A stretch of 45,487 bases of DNA, from NCBI GenBank assembly GCA_019695015.1, contig JAIBAV010000008.1, positions 1-45,487 of the forward strand, given 5' to 3'. The notes beneath the pieces were generated by a model that searched no databases, was not told the origin of the DNA, and saw only the letters and a program-made list of their open reading frames with translations. The DNA is from Chitinophagaceae bacterium (GTDB taxonomy: Bacteria > Bacteroidota > Bacteroidia > Chitinophagales > Chitinophagaceae). This document shows, in pieces, positions 34,790 to 42,662 of the stretch (positions within the stretch are counted from its first letter, which is position 1; the number at the start of each line of letters is the position of its first letter). The position numbers and the translations under genes are program-made.

Positions 34790-35977
34790 ATGCAGCTTAA
34801 AGAAAAAATTACATTACTAGCTAAACAATATAGCAATGAGTTTATAGAACTTCGTCATCATATTCATGCAAATCCAGAGCTCAGTTATGAAGAGTTTGAA
34901 ACCTGCCAATTCATTCAACAAAAATTAACTTCATTTGGTATAGTTAGTAGCACACTTGCTACAACTGGTGTAGTTGCTTTAATAGAAGGGAATAACCCTA
35001 GCAAAAGAGTAATTGCACTTAGAGCAGATATGGATGCTTTACCAATTATGGAAGAAAATGTTGTGCCTTACAAGTCAAAAAAAAATGGCATTATGCATGC
35101 ATGTGGGCATGATGTTCATACAACTTGTTTATTAGGGGCAGCTAAAATTTTACAAGAAACTAAAACAGAGTGGGAGGGTACTATTAAATTAATTTTTCAA
35201 CCAGGAGAAGAAAAAAATCCTGGTGGAGCAAGTATCATGATAAAAGAAGGGGTTTTAAACAATCCCAAACCAGATGGAATAATTGGCATGCATGTTCATC
35301 CAGGTTTACCAATTGGTAAATTTAGTTTTAGGAAAGGAAGAGTAATGGCAAGTGCAGATGAAATTTACATCACAATTAATGGTAATGGAGGTCATGCAGC
35401 AGCACCACATTTAACAACAGATACCGTTTTAATTGCTTCTACAATTATCGTTTCACTTCAACAAATCATTTCAAGAAATAATAATCCTACTATTCCATCA
35501 GTTTTATCTTTTTGTGCAATAAATGGTGGTACAGCTACAAATATTATTCCTAGCGAAGTGAAATTAATGGGTACTTTAAGAGCTATGGATGAAACTTGGC
35601 GTTACAAAGCTCATCAACTAATAACCAAGCATGCAACAGCTATTGCTGAAAGTATGGGTGCTACAATAAATATTAAAATTGATATTGGCTACCCAACTGT
35701 AGATAATGATGAAGCCCTTACTACCACAGCATGGCAACTTGCTGATGATTTTTGGGGCAAAGAACATGTAGAAGAAACTGAATTAAGAATGGGAGCCGAA
35801 GATTTTGGATATTACTCACAACAAATTCCTGGATGTTTTTTTAGGTTAGGAGTAAGAAATGAATTAAAAGGCATTATTCATAATGTGCATACACCAAAAT
35901 TTAATATTGATGAACAAGCCATTGAAAACGGTATTGCAATGATGGCTTGGTTAGGAGCAACTACAGCTGTTAAATAA
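34790..35977 (+). CDS. M20-family amidohydrolase (N-acyl amino acid type)
   Basis: A 395-residue M20D-type metallohydrolase, related to hippurate hydrolase, N-acyl-L-amino acid amidohydrolase and IAA-amino acid hydrolases. Metal and catalytic motifs: RHHIHANPELSYEE, LRADMDALPIMEEN, MHACGHDVHTTCLLGAA, and FQPGEEKNPGGASIMIKEGVL; the C-terminal AEDFGYYSQQIPGCFFRLG and IIHNVHTPKFNIDE close the site. The lid domain shows INGNGGHAAAPH. No signal peptide is present, so it acts in the cytosol. The substrate could be any N-acylated amino acid or peptide; not readable. A long leader region with a G9 tract separates it from the next gene. Confidence 0.9.
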   Translation: MQLKEKITLLAKQYSNEFIELRHHIHANPELSYEEFETCQFIQQKLTSFGIVSSTLATTGVVALIEGNNPSKRVIALRADMDALPIMEENVVPYKSKKNGIMHACGHDVHTTCLLGAAKILQETKTEWEGTIKLIFQPGEEKNPGGASIMIKEGVLNNPKPDGIIGMHVHPGLPIGKFSFRKGRVMASADEIYITINGNGGHAAAPHLTTDTVLIASTIIVSLQQIISRNNNPTIPSVLSFCAINGGTATNIIPSEVKLMGTLRAMDETWRYKAHQLITKHATAIAESMGATINIKIDIGYPTVDNDEALTTTAWQLADDFWGKEHVEETELRMGAEDFGYYSQQIPGCFFRLGVRNELKGIIHNVHTPKFNIDEQAIENGIAMMAWLGATTAVK

Positions 35978-36031
35978 ACATCCTACACACAAAACAGCCT
36001 AACTAATACTCCTAAAAAAAATTTTAAAAAT

Positions 36032-36052
36032 TAAATTTGGTAGCTAAATTTG
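36032..36052 (+). promoter_or_regulatory. Two tandem -7 elements (TAAATTTG) before the second aspartokinase
   Basis: TAAATTTG occurs at 36032-36039 and again at 36045-36052, both matching TAnnTTTG. Transcription from the second would give a leader of roughly 100 nt to the ATG at 36159, the longest leader I can infer in this window. Confidence 0.5.
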
Positions 36053-36084
36053 CAACCAATTAATTTTCAATTAACTAAGACTAT

Positions 36085-36093
36085 GGGGGGGGG
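36085..36093 (+). repeat. G9 homopolymer in the aspartokinase leader
   Basis: Nine consecutive G, flanked on both sides by CTAT (CTAT-G9-CTAT), in an otherwise AT-rich leader. The first G ends an ATG that opens a short reading frame of 18 codons (36083-36139). Such tracts slip easily in replication and are also a frequent sequencing artefact. Confidence 0.85.
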
Positions 36094-36158
36094 CTATCAG
36101 GCAGTAATTGTTTGTAAGCAATACCTATATATACATTAGAACAATAAAAATTTTACAG

Positions 36159-37478
36159 ATGAAAGTAATGAAGTTTGGAGGAACTAGTGTTGGTAAGCCA
36201 GAAAGAATGCATCAAGTGGCTACACTAATTAGTCAAAACAATCAACCAAAAATTATAGTTTTAAGTGCACTTAGTGGTACAACCAACTCATTAATTGAAA
36301 TTTGTAATTTATTAGAACAAGGAAATAGGGAAACAGCTAAACAAAAAATTGATGAACTAGAAATTCATTACAAAAATTTTATTATAGATTTATTAAGTAA
36401 AGAAGAATATCAAGCAAAAGCTTATGAATTTATAAGTGAGCATTTTGATTTTTTAAATATCATATTAAAAATATCTTTTAGCGAAGCATTAAGCAAAGAT
36501 ATTTTAGCACAAGGAGAGTTGCTAAGTACTAAATTGTTCTCAACCTATTTAAGTGAAGTTGGCATACATCATACCCTTTTACCAGCTTTAGAATTTATGA
36601 CGATTGATAACAATGAAGAACCACAAATAGGAAGTATAAAAGTTAAACTCACTCAACTTTTACAACAACATTCAAACTGTACCATATTTGTTACACAAGG
36701 ATATATTTGTAGAAATGCAAAAGGAGAAATAGATAATTTAAAAAGAGGGGGCAGCGATTATACAGCTTCATTAATTGCAGCTGCAATTAACGCATCTGTT
36801 TGCGAAATTTGGACAGATATTGATGGCTTACATAACAATGATCCAAGAATAGTAGATAAAACTTATGCAATAGAACAACTTAGTTTTGATGAAGCTGCAG
36901 AACTAGCCTATTTTGGAGCTAAAATTTTACACCCTGCATGTATTTGGCCTGCACAACATTTTAATATTCCAGTTAAACTATTAAATACTATGCAGCCATC
37001 TGCATTTGGTACCTTAATAAATGATAATAAACCTACAAAAGGTGTTAAAGCTGTTGCAGCAAAAGATGGCATTATTGCAATTAAGGTTAAAAGTAGCAGA
37101 ATGTTGCTGGCATATGGGTTTTTAAAAAGAATTTTTGAAGTATTTGAAAAGTATAAAACTTCAATAGACATGGTTACAACGTCTGAAGTTGCTGTGAGTG
37201 TAACTATTGATAATAATACACATCTTAAAAAAATTATTTTAGAATTATCAGAATTTAGTTCAGTTGAATTAGTTTTTGAGCAAACAATAATATCTATTGT
37301 TGGCAATGAAATAAATGCTCAGAATGAAATTATGCCTAAAATATTTTCAGCCATTTCCCAAATACCTGTTACCATGGTAAGTTATGGAGGAAGTGGACAC
37401 AATATATCTTTACTAGTACCAAGAAATTTAAAAAATCAAACTCTTAAAGCATTAAATACTGGTTTATTTGATTTATAA
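36159..37478 (+). CDS. lysC: Aspartate kinase with two ACT domains (second copy)
   Basis: A 439-residue aspartokinase. Kinase marks: KVMKFGGTSVGKPERM, VLSALSGTTNSLIEI, LKRGGSDYTASLI, IWTDIDGLHNNDPR and FDEAAELAYFGAKILHP. Two ACT domains follow (about 300-439), e.g. AIKVKSSRMLLAYGFLKRIFEVFEKYKTSIDMVTTSEVAVSV and ISIVGNEI...ISQIPVTMVSYGGSGHNISLLV, giving likely allosteric control by lysine or threonine. I use the ATG at 36159 (MKVMKFGG); the in-frame TTG at 36108 lies within the leader. It differs in sequence from the aspartokinase at 27679, with better-preserved regulatory domains. Confidence 0.92.
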   Translation: MKVMKFGGTSVGKPERMHQVATLISQNNQPKIIVLSALSGTTNSLIEICNLLEQGNRETAKQKIDELEIHYKNFIIDLLSKEEYQAKAYEFISEHFDFLNIILKISFSEALSKDILAQGELLSTKLFSTYLSEVGIHHTLLPALEFMTIDNNEEPQIGSIKVKLTQLLQQHSNCTIFVTQGYICRNAKGEIDNLKRGGSDYTASLIAAAINASVCEIWTDIDGLHNNDPRIVDKTYAIEQLSFDEAAELAYFGAKILHPACIWPAQHFNIPVKLLNTMQPSAFGTLINDNKPTKGVKAVAAKDGIIAIKVKSSRMLLAYGFLKRIFEVFEKYKTSIDMVTTSEVAVSVTIDNNTHLKKIILELSEFSSVELVFEQTIISIVGNEINAQNEIMPKIFSAISQIPVTMVSYGGSGHNISLLVPRNLKNQTLKALNTGLFDL

Positions 37479-37510
37479 CTAATTAGTGATATTAATTATC
37501 AAATGACAAC

Positions 37511-37525
37511 TTAACATAATGTTAA
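37511..37525. promoter_or_regulatory. Perfect 7-1-7 palindrome upstream of the Omp28-like gene
   Basis: TTAACAT-A-ATGTTAA is a perfect inverted repeat between the aspartokinase stop (37478) and the Omp28-like gene's -7 box (37612). It is about 87 nt upstream of that box. No known operator is recognised. Confidence 0.25.
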
Positions 37526-37611
37526 TTATAGGAAATACTCTACCTTAAATTAAATCTTAAAAATAAATGGTAAAAAATTAAAATTAACTGCTTTTTAGCA
37601 TCACAATAATT

Positions 37612-37619
37612 TATGTTTG
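37612..37619 (+). promoter_or_regulatory. -7 element (TATGTTTG) of the Omp28-like gene
   Basis: TATGTTTG matches TAnnTTTG and covers an in-frame ATG (37613), which therefore cannot be the start. It places the start of translation at the ATG at 37637, 17 nt downstream, where the lipoprotein signal begins. Confidence 0.55.
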
Positions 37620-37636
37620 CAGCAACTAATAATTAC

Positions 37637-38725
37637 ATGAGAAGATTTACTTTTAACTTGATTTACACATCGTTAGCCATTTTGATTTTTTCTTGCAATA
37701 AAAATGAAAGTACTGTTAATCCAATACCAACTTCAGTAAGTATTTCATTAGATAAAACTTCAGTAACTGCCGATGGTATTGATGAAATAAAAGTTACCGT
37801 TAAAGACCAAGATGGAAATGATATTTCTGCTTCGTCGGTTATTTTTGTTGATGGTTTTGCAATTAAAGGCTCTGCAGTTTTTTTTGAAGCTAATCAACAA
37901 GGCACTCATAAAGTTTATGCAAACAAGTACAACGTAATTAGCGATACACTAACAGTTACTACAAATGCACCAACAGCAGCAAAATATTCTACTAAAGTAT
38001 TGGCAGAATTTTATACTGCAACCTGGTGTGGTTGGTGCCCTAGAATGGATTATAAACTAAATAACTTTATGGCAGCAAATAATAATTTAATTGCTGTTCA
38101 AATTCATAGTAACGACAATTTGGCTAATAGAACTGTTGATTCTATCATGAGAAATGATTATGGAGTTTCATCGGTACCAAATGTATTAATTAATCGTACT
38201 TCATTTATGCAAGAAAATGGCGATGTAAATAACTTAAATGATAGTACTGAATTTAAAAAATTTTATCAAAAAAGAGCTGTAGTTGGGTTAGCAATAAATT
38301 CAACAGTAAATGGCAATAATTTAGATATTACAGCAAAAACAGGATTTGATGTAACCATTAAAGACAGTTTAAAACTAGTAATTTTAGTTGTAGAAAATAA
38401 TAAAATAGCTCCACAAGCAAATTATTATAATAACAATTTAAGTTACCCTGGAAATCCATTCTTTTCTGCAGGAGATACAATAAATACTTTTGTGCATAAT
38501 GGTGTTTATTCTTTGTCTCCTACAAGTATTAAAGGAATTACTGTTCCTGTAGCCAATCAAACAAAAGACAATGAGTACATTGCAAATTATACGGTAGATA
38601 TTAATGGATTAAACTCGGCTAATTTAAAAGTAATTGCATTTGTATATTTTGCCAATGACCAAGCAAGAAAAGGAATATTAAATGTGCAATGGGCTAATGC
38701 TGGGCAAAATAAAAATTACGATTAA
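37637..38725 (+). CDS. Omp28-related lipoprotein with Big-like and thioredoxin domains
   Basis: A 362-residue predicted lipoprotein: signal MRRFTFNLIYTSLAILIFSC, lipobox IFSC (Cys20). After the linker, a Big-like Ig domain (about 33-110: SVSISLDKTSVTADGIDEIKVTVKDQDG) is followed by an Omp28-type thioredoxin domain with TATWCGWCPRM (Cys131-Gly-Trp-Cys134) and VSSVPNVLIN containing the cis-Pro. The Omp28 C-terminal beta sandwich follows. Omp28 of Porphyromonas is a surface protein; enzymatic function of the family is not established, but the CxxC is intact. I use the ATG at 37637; the upstream ATG lies in the promoter. Confidence 0.85.
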   Translation: MRRFTFNLIYTSLAILIFSCNKNESTVNPIPTSVSISLDKTSVTADGIDEIKVTVKDQDGNDISASSVIFVDGFAIKGSAVFFEANQQGTHKVYANKYNVISDTLTVTTNAPTAAKYSTKVLAEFYTATWCGWCPRMDYKLNNFMAANNNLIAVQIHSNDNLANRTVDSIMRNDYGVSSVPNVLINRTSFMQENGDVNNLNDSTEFKKFYQKRAVVGLAINSTVNGNNLDITAKTGFDVTIKDSLKLVILVVENNKIAPQANYYNNNLSYPGNPFFSAGDTINTFVHNGVYSLSPTSIKGITVPVANQTKDNEYIANYTVDINGLNSANLKVIAFVYFANDQARKGILNVQWANAGQNKNYD

Positions 38726-38731
38726 CCTTTA

Positions 38732-39793
38732 CTAAGGTTTAGATTCATTCAATTTGGGCCTTAACCTTGCTTTACTTTTATTAAAAATCATTATTCCGTT
38801 TTCAGTCCCTTTTCTTAATTCTTTTTGCCTTTCTTCCGGCATATTAATTGTTTCTTTACATGCTTCAGAACAGCATCCTGCATATTTATTTGCACAGTTT
38901 TTACATTGTATAAATAGTAAATGACAACCATTATTTTTACAATTCGTATGCTCATCGCATGTAGCTCCACATTGATGACATTTTGCAATAACATCACTAG
39001 TAATTCTTTCTCCTAGCCTGTTATCAAATACAAAATTCTTACCAATAAACTTACTGGGTTCTCCCTCTTCTTTAATTTGCTTAGCATAATTTATAATTCC
39101 ACCTTCTAAATGAAAAACATTTTGAAATCCTTTGTGCAGCATGTAAGCACTAGCTTTTTCACATCTTATTCCACCAGTACAATACATAACAATATTTTTA
39201 TTTTCGTTTCCTTTCATCATTTCTACTGCCATAGGCAATTGTTCTCTAAAAGTATCGCTTGGAATTTCAATTGCATTTTCAAAATGTCCAACTTCATATT
39301 CGTAATGATTACGCATATCAATTACTATAGTGTTTTTATCTTCCAACAATTTATTCATTCCAAAAGCATTTACATACTTGCCTTTATTTTTCATATCAAA
39401 AGCATCATCGTTTATACCATCTGCAACAATTTTATCTCTCACTTTTATTTTTAACACCCAAAAGCTTTTACCATCATCATCAACTGCAATATTTAGTCTT
39501 AAATTATGGAGTGAATCAATGCTATATAAAAATGTTTTTAACTCATTAAAATAATTAGTTGGAACACTAATTTGTGCATTGATACCTTCTTTAGCAATAT
39601 ATATTCTTCCAAAAACTTTTAATGTTGATAAATTTTTGTACAAAAAATCTCTAAATTCTTGTGGATTAATAATGTGGAAATAACAATAGAAGCTAATAGT
39701 TGTACGTGGTTCAACTTCTCTCATCAGCTTTTCTTTCAACTCTTTATTGCTTATACGATTGTGCAATAATGCCATAAATAAAATTTTAGACAT
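38732..39793 (-). CDS. trhO: TrhO-type rhodanese, tRNA U34 hydroxylase
   Basis: A 353-residue YceA-like protein. An N-terminal acylphosphatase/UPF0176 domain ([23 protein letters not shown]...[18 protein letters not shown]) precedes the rhodanese domain with [26 protein letters not shown] and active loop [13 protein letters not shown] (Cys205). A Cys-rich C-terminal region ([11 protein letters not shown] through GCCSEAC) probably binds zinc. TrhO (YrrO/YceA) hydroxylates U34 of tRNA, using prephenate-independent chemistry with oxygen. The start may be the ATG at 39793 or at 39775, six codons later. It converges with the Omp28-like gene with 6 nt between stops. Confidence 0.88.
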   Translation of the reverse strand: MSKILFMALLHNRISNKELKEKLMREVEPRTTISFYCYFHIINPQEFRDFLYKNLSTLKVFGRIYIAKEGINAQISVPTNYFNELKTFLYSIDSLHNLRLNIAVDDDGKSFWVLKIKVRDKIVADGINDDAFDMKNKGKYVNAFGMNKLLEDKNTIVIDMRNHYEYEVGHFENAIEIPSDTFREQLPMAVEMMKGNENKNIVMYCTGGIRCEKASAYMLHKGFQNVFHLEGGIINYAKQIKEEGEPSKFIGKNFVFDNRLGERITSDVIAKCHQCGATCDEHTNCKNNGCHLLFIQCKNCANKYAGCCSEACKETINMPEERQKELRKGTENGIMIFNKSKARLRPKLNESKP

Positions 39794-39880
39794 CCATTTT
39801 CATTACAACTTAATTGGTAAAAAACGAATGTTTCAGTTAAACAATGAACCCATTTGCAGGATGGGCAAAATTTTGAAGTA

Positions 39881-39888
39881 CAAAGGTA
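39881..39888 (-). promoter_or_regulatory. -7 element (TACCTTTG) of trhO
   Basis: On the minus strand TACCTTTG matches TAnnTTTG; it lies 88 nt upstream of the trhO ATG, just after the pyrF stop, implying a leader of about 80 nt if used. Confidence 0.35.
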
Positions 39889-39905
39889 AATAATTATACC
39901 CGTAA

Positions 39906-40706
39906 TTATAAATAACTGCTCATTTCTGTTTGATATTCTAATGCAATTTCTTTAGCATCAGTTGCAAATTGTTGGTTGGTTCCAGCATAAATTATTGCCC
40001 TGCTTACATTAACTAATATACCAACATTTTTATTAAAGCCGTTTGTACTTACATCTTTTAAACTGCCACCTTGAAAACCAATACCTGGAATTAAAAGAAA
40101 ATTTTCAGGAACTATTTTTCGGATTTGTTGAAGTTCGTTTGCTTGTGTTGCTCCTACTACAAACATTAAATTATTAGGAGTGCCCCATTGAGATACTTTC
40201 TCTAATACTTTTTCGTATAAAAACTGCTCCCCTATTTTTAATAATTCAAAATCATTAGCTCCTTTATTAGAAGTAAGCCCTAAAACAATAGTAAATTTAT
40301 TTTCATACTCTAGAAATGGTTTAATACTGTCTTCGCCCATGTAAGGTGTTACAGTAACAGCATCAAATGGAAGCGTTTCAAAAAAAGCTTTTGCATACCT
40401 AGCCGATGTATTACCTATATCGCCTCTTTTAGCATCTGCAATTTTAAAATGCGTATTTGGAATATAATGCAAGGTTTCTTCCATTATTTCCCAACCTTTA
40501 GTACCTAATGCTTCGTAAAATGCTGTATTAATTTTATAGCTTACACAATAATCTTTTGTGGCATCTATAATAGCTTTATTAAAGGTTACAATTGCATTGG
40601 GTAACTGTTGTAAGTGGTCAGGTATTAAAGTAATATCAGTATCTAACCCTACACATAAATAAGATTTTTTTTGCTGAATTTGCTGTTCTAAATAGCTTTT
40701 GTTCAT
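39906..40706 (-). CDS. pyrF: Orotidine-5'-phosphate decarboxylase (type 2)
   Basis: A 266-residue OMP decarboxylase, last step of UMP synthesis. The catalytic Lys-Asp array is in FKIADAKRGDIGNTS (Lys93, Asp96), with the YLCVGLDTDITLIP N-terminal motif and Asp91. The C-terminal LLIPGIGFQGGSLKD carries phosphate-binding residues. Length fits the type 2 (long) form common in Bacteroidota. The ATG is followed upstream by a perfect promoter: -7 TAGTTTTG, only 4 nt before ATG, with a -33 TTG at correct spacing, so the transcript would be leaderless. It ends 112 nt before trhO. Confidence 0.94.
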   Translation of the reverse strand: MNKSYLEQQIQQKKSYLCVGLDTDITLIPDHLQQLPNAIVTFNKAIIDATKDYCVSYKINTAFYEALGTKGWEIMEETLHYIPNTHFKIADAKRGDIGNTSARYAKAFFETLPFDAVTVTPYMGEDSIKPFLEYENKFTIVLGLTSNKGANDFELLKIGEQFLYEKVLEKVSQWGTPNNLMFVVGATQANELQQIRKIVPENFLLIPGIGFQGGSLKDVSTNGFNKNVGILVNVSRAIIYAGTNQQFATDAKEIALEYQTEMSSYL

Positions 40707-40710
40707 ACAG

Positions 40711-40741
40711 CAAAACTAAAGTAGATTTAGGAGTTGTTCAA
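40711..40741 (-). promoter_or_regulatory. Promoter of pyrF, -7 box 4 nt before ATG
   Basis: On the minus strand TTG (40739-40741), a 20-nt spacer and TAGTTTTG (40711-40718), then CTGT and the ATG at 40706. This is the best supported of the three promoters with 4-nt spacing to ATG, since both boxes are present. Confidence 0.7.
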
Positions 40742-40744
40742 TAA

Positions 40745-41593
40745 TTAATTGTTTTTTTTGTAGAGAGAGGAAATTATATTATTGGCAGTTTCTTTATTAT
40801 TTACAGGAATTCTGATTTCATCATAAGTATTACCACGTCTGGTTTTCCAGCCAAAGGTAATTTCTACAACCAAGGGGTTGGTGTTATCTAAAAGCTTTGC
40901 ACTTTTAAACCATCTGGTTTCATCGTTAAAAATATTTAATTTACCATTAATTAAAATACTACTGTTAGTAATGCATATTTCTTTATTTTCTGTAGAGTTT
41001 ACATCTGGAGAAATACTTTTCATTGTTAAAAAGTATTTTCCAAAACCATAAACCCCTCCTATCAATCCACTTACTAGCAAGGCATCTAAGGTATCAGCCA
41101 TTCTGGTATTTTTAAGTAATATTGTACCAAGTAACAGTATCCAAAACACTTCAATAATAATACTAGTAATCCTCTCTTTCTTTTCATTTTTATAAAACTT
41201 TATCCAATCTTCATTACTTAATTGCCAATTTGCAATTACAGAATTATTATTGTTTATGCTATATGATAAAGATGAACTACAATCTATAGCTATATCTATA
41301 TTTTCATTAACAATGGTATCATGTTGTTTAGCAATGTTTGTTATTTTATTTTGCTTATTAATTTGCTGAATGAAATTTGCATTTGCTTTTTTCTGTTTAG
41401 CATTTGAAGCAAATTGCTTAATTGCAGAATAAAAAAACAAAATAGATGAAATAAGTAATGCAACTCCAAGAAAGCCTATCATTTCTGGTAATGCTGTAAG
41501 CATTCCTATAGCAATAGGTAATAGCATTAATCCTAAAAATAAATAGATTATAGTGATAAATAAAGAAGCTTTCTCTCTAATTTTTTCATCCAT
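40745..41593 (-). CDS. Uncharacterised four-helix membrane protein
   Basis: A 282-residue protein that I do not recognise. Four hydrophobic stretches (about 11-30, 34-58, 146-163 and 170-190) suggest a membrane protein in two hairpins. Between the second and third is an Asn/Lys/Gln-rich soluble loop of about 85 residues (KQKKANANFIQQINKQNKITNIAKQHD...). The C-terminus (about 205-282) is a soluble domain with beta character: CITNSSILINGKLNIFNDETRWFKSAKLLDNTNPLVVEITFGWKTRRGNTYDEIRIPV, resembling a PH-like (bPH) domain, which is only a suggestion. Stands alone; its stop lies next to the pyrF promoter. Confidence 0.6.
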   Translation of the reverse strand: MDEKIREKASLFITIIYLFLGLMLLPIAIGMLTALPEMIGFLGVALLISSILFFYSAIKQFASNAKQKKANANFIQQINKQNKITNIAKQHDTIVNENIDIAIDCSSSLSYSINNNNSVIANWQLSNEDWIKFYKNEKKERITSIIIEVFWILLLGTILLKNTRMADTLDALLVSGLIGGVYGFGKYFLTMKSISPDVNSTENKEICITNSSILINGKLNIFNDETRWFKSAKLLDNTNPLVVEITFGWKTRRGNTYDEIRIPVNNKETANNIISSLYKKNN

Positions 41594-41733
41594 TATAAAT
41601 CATTTTATTGTTACTACTTACTTGTTTATTGGCATGTGTCTTTGTAAAACTAATCTTATTTTTTGAATCATTCAAAGCCCATCTAATTTAAAAAATAAAA
41701 AATATAAGTACCCATATTTTTCTTGCATTTCTA

Positions 41734-41767
41734 CAAAAAAATAGAGGCTACTTTTAAAGGCAGCCTC
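41734..41767 (-). terminator. Rho-independent terminator of the zinc-ribbon gene
   Basis: On the minus strand GAGGCT and AGCCTC (41762-41767 / 41744-41749) form a stem with a 12-nt loop, followed by TA and a T run (complement of A at 41734-41741). It lies 26 nt after the zinc-ribbon gene stop. Confidence 0.75.
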
Positions 41768-41793
41768 CAAGTAAATTTTAATTATTGTAAAAC

Positions 41794-42549
41794 TTATTTA
41801 GTTGTTACACTATCATTCAAATCTGTATCTACTAATATTCTACCACAATTTTCGCAAACCATTACTTTTTTGTGTAAACGTATTTCACTTTGCTTTTGAG
41901 GAGGAATTGAGTTAAAACAGCCACCACAAGCATCACGTTCAACAGGTACTACAGCTAATCCATTTCTATAGCTTTTTCTAATTCTATCGTAGCTATATAA
42001 TAAACGTTCTTCAACATCTTTTCTTGCAGAATCGCTTTTTTTTCTAAACTGTGTTTCTTCTTTTTCAGTATCGGCAATAATTTTTTCTAGCTCTTCCTTT
42101 TTGTGGTTCAAAACACCTTCTTTGGTTGCAATATTTTTCTTGGCAATTTCTAATGCTTTGGCTTTATCAGCAATCTCTTCGTTAGCATCTTTAATGTGTT
42201 TTTCAGCAAGTTTCATTTCTAATTGCTGCATTTCCATTTCTTTGTTTATTGCTTCGTACTCTCTGTTATTTTTAACATTGCTACTTTGCTTATCATACTT
42301 TTTAATTAAATCCTCTGCTTCTTTAATTGCTACTTTTTTGCTTTCAATAAATTCAATAACTCCATTCACTTCTTCTTCAATTCTGTTTTTACGAGCATGT
42401 AAGCCTTGAATTTCGTCTTCTAAATCGCTTACTTCTAATGGTAATTCGCCTTTTAAAATTTGAAACTCATCTAATTTACTATCAATTTTTTGAAGCTTTA
42501 CTAAGCTTACTAATTTTTCTTCAACAGAGAATTCTTTAACTGCTGCCAT
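41794..42549 (-). CDS. Coiled-coil protein with C-terminal C4 zinc ribbon
   Basis: A 251-residue protein: a long coiled coil (about 10-180) rich in Glu/Lys/Ala, then a C4 zinc ribbon with Cys208-x2-Cys211 (ACGGCF) and Cys232-x2-Cys235 (VCENCGR). The pair GGCFNSIPPQ and CGRILV is typical of the CT398/zf-RING_7 family, seen in CdsZ of Chlamydia and in FlgZ of Helicobacter, thought to chaperone secretion or flagellar parts. In Bacteroidota its role is unknown. nif3 lies 113 nt upstream, on the same strand, a common pair in the phylum (often annotated together), supporting co-expression. Confidence 0.85.
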   Translation of the reverse strand: MAAVKEFSVEEKLVSLVKLQKIDSKLDEFQILKGELPLEVSDLEDEIQGLHARKNRIEEEVNGVIEFIESKKVAIKEAEDLIKKYDKQSSNVKNNREYEAINKEMEMQQLEMKLAEKHIKDANEEIADKAKALEIAKKNIATKEGVLNHKKEELEKIIADTEKEETQFRKKSDSARKDVEERLLYSYDRIRKSYRNGLAVVPVERDACGGCFNSIPPQKQSEIRLHKKVMVCENCGRILVDTDLNDSVTTK

Positions 42550-42601
42550 ATACTTATTTAAAGTTTACATTTTTATGATAGTGTGTTCTGCAATTACTTA
42601 A

Positions 42602-42639
42602 AGCATTTATTGCATTACTCACTTGTACTATTTATTAAC
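42602..42639. repeat. Intergenic element shared with 30832-30869 (copy 2)
   Basis: Upstream of the zinc-ribbon gene, in the gap to nif3. It aligns without gaps to 30832-30869 at 28 of 38 positions (AGCATTT-TTGC-...-CACTTGTAC-...-AC). The outer inverted repeat of copy 1 is not preserved here. Similarity could be by common origin. Confidence 0.35.
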
Positions 42640-42662
42640 AAAGTAGCTAAAACATTTTTGTA

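Noticed and set aside
36053-36158. Lysine riboswitch or amino-acid attenuator before the second aspartokinase
   Set aside because: The roughly 100-nt leader is too short for a lysine riboswitch, has no matching conserved stems, and the 18-codon leader frame has only one Lys and no Thr or Met run.
38724-38739. Terminator hairpin between the Omp28-like gene and trhO
   Set aside because: AACCTT/AAGGTT with a 4-nt loop makes only a 6-bp stem, without a T run on either strand. Too weak to list.
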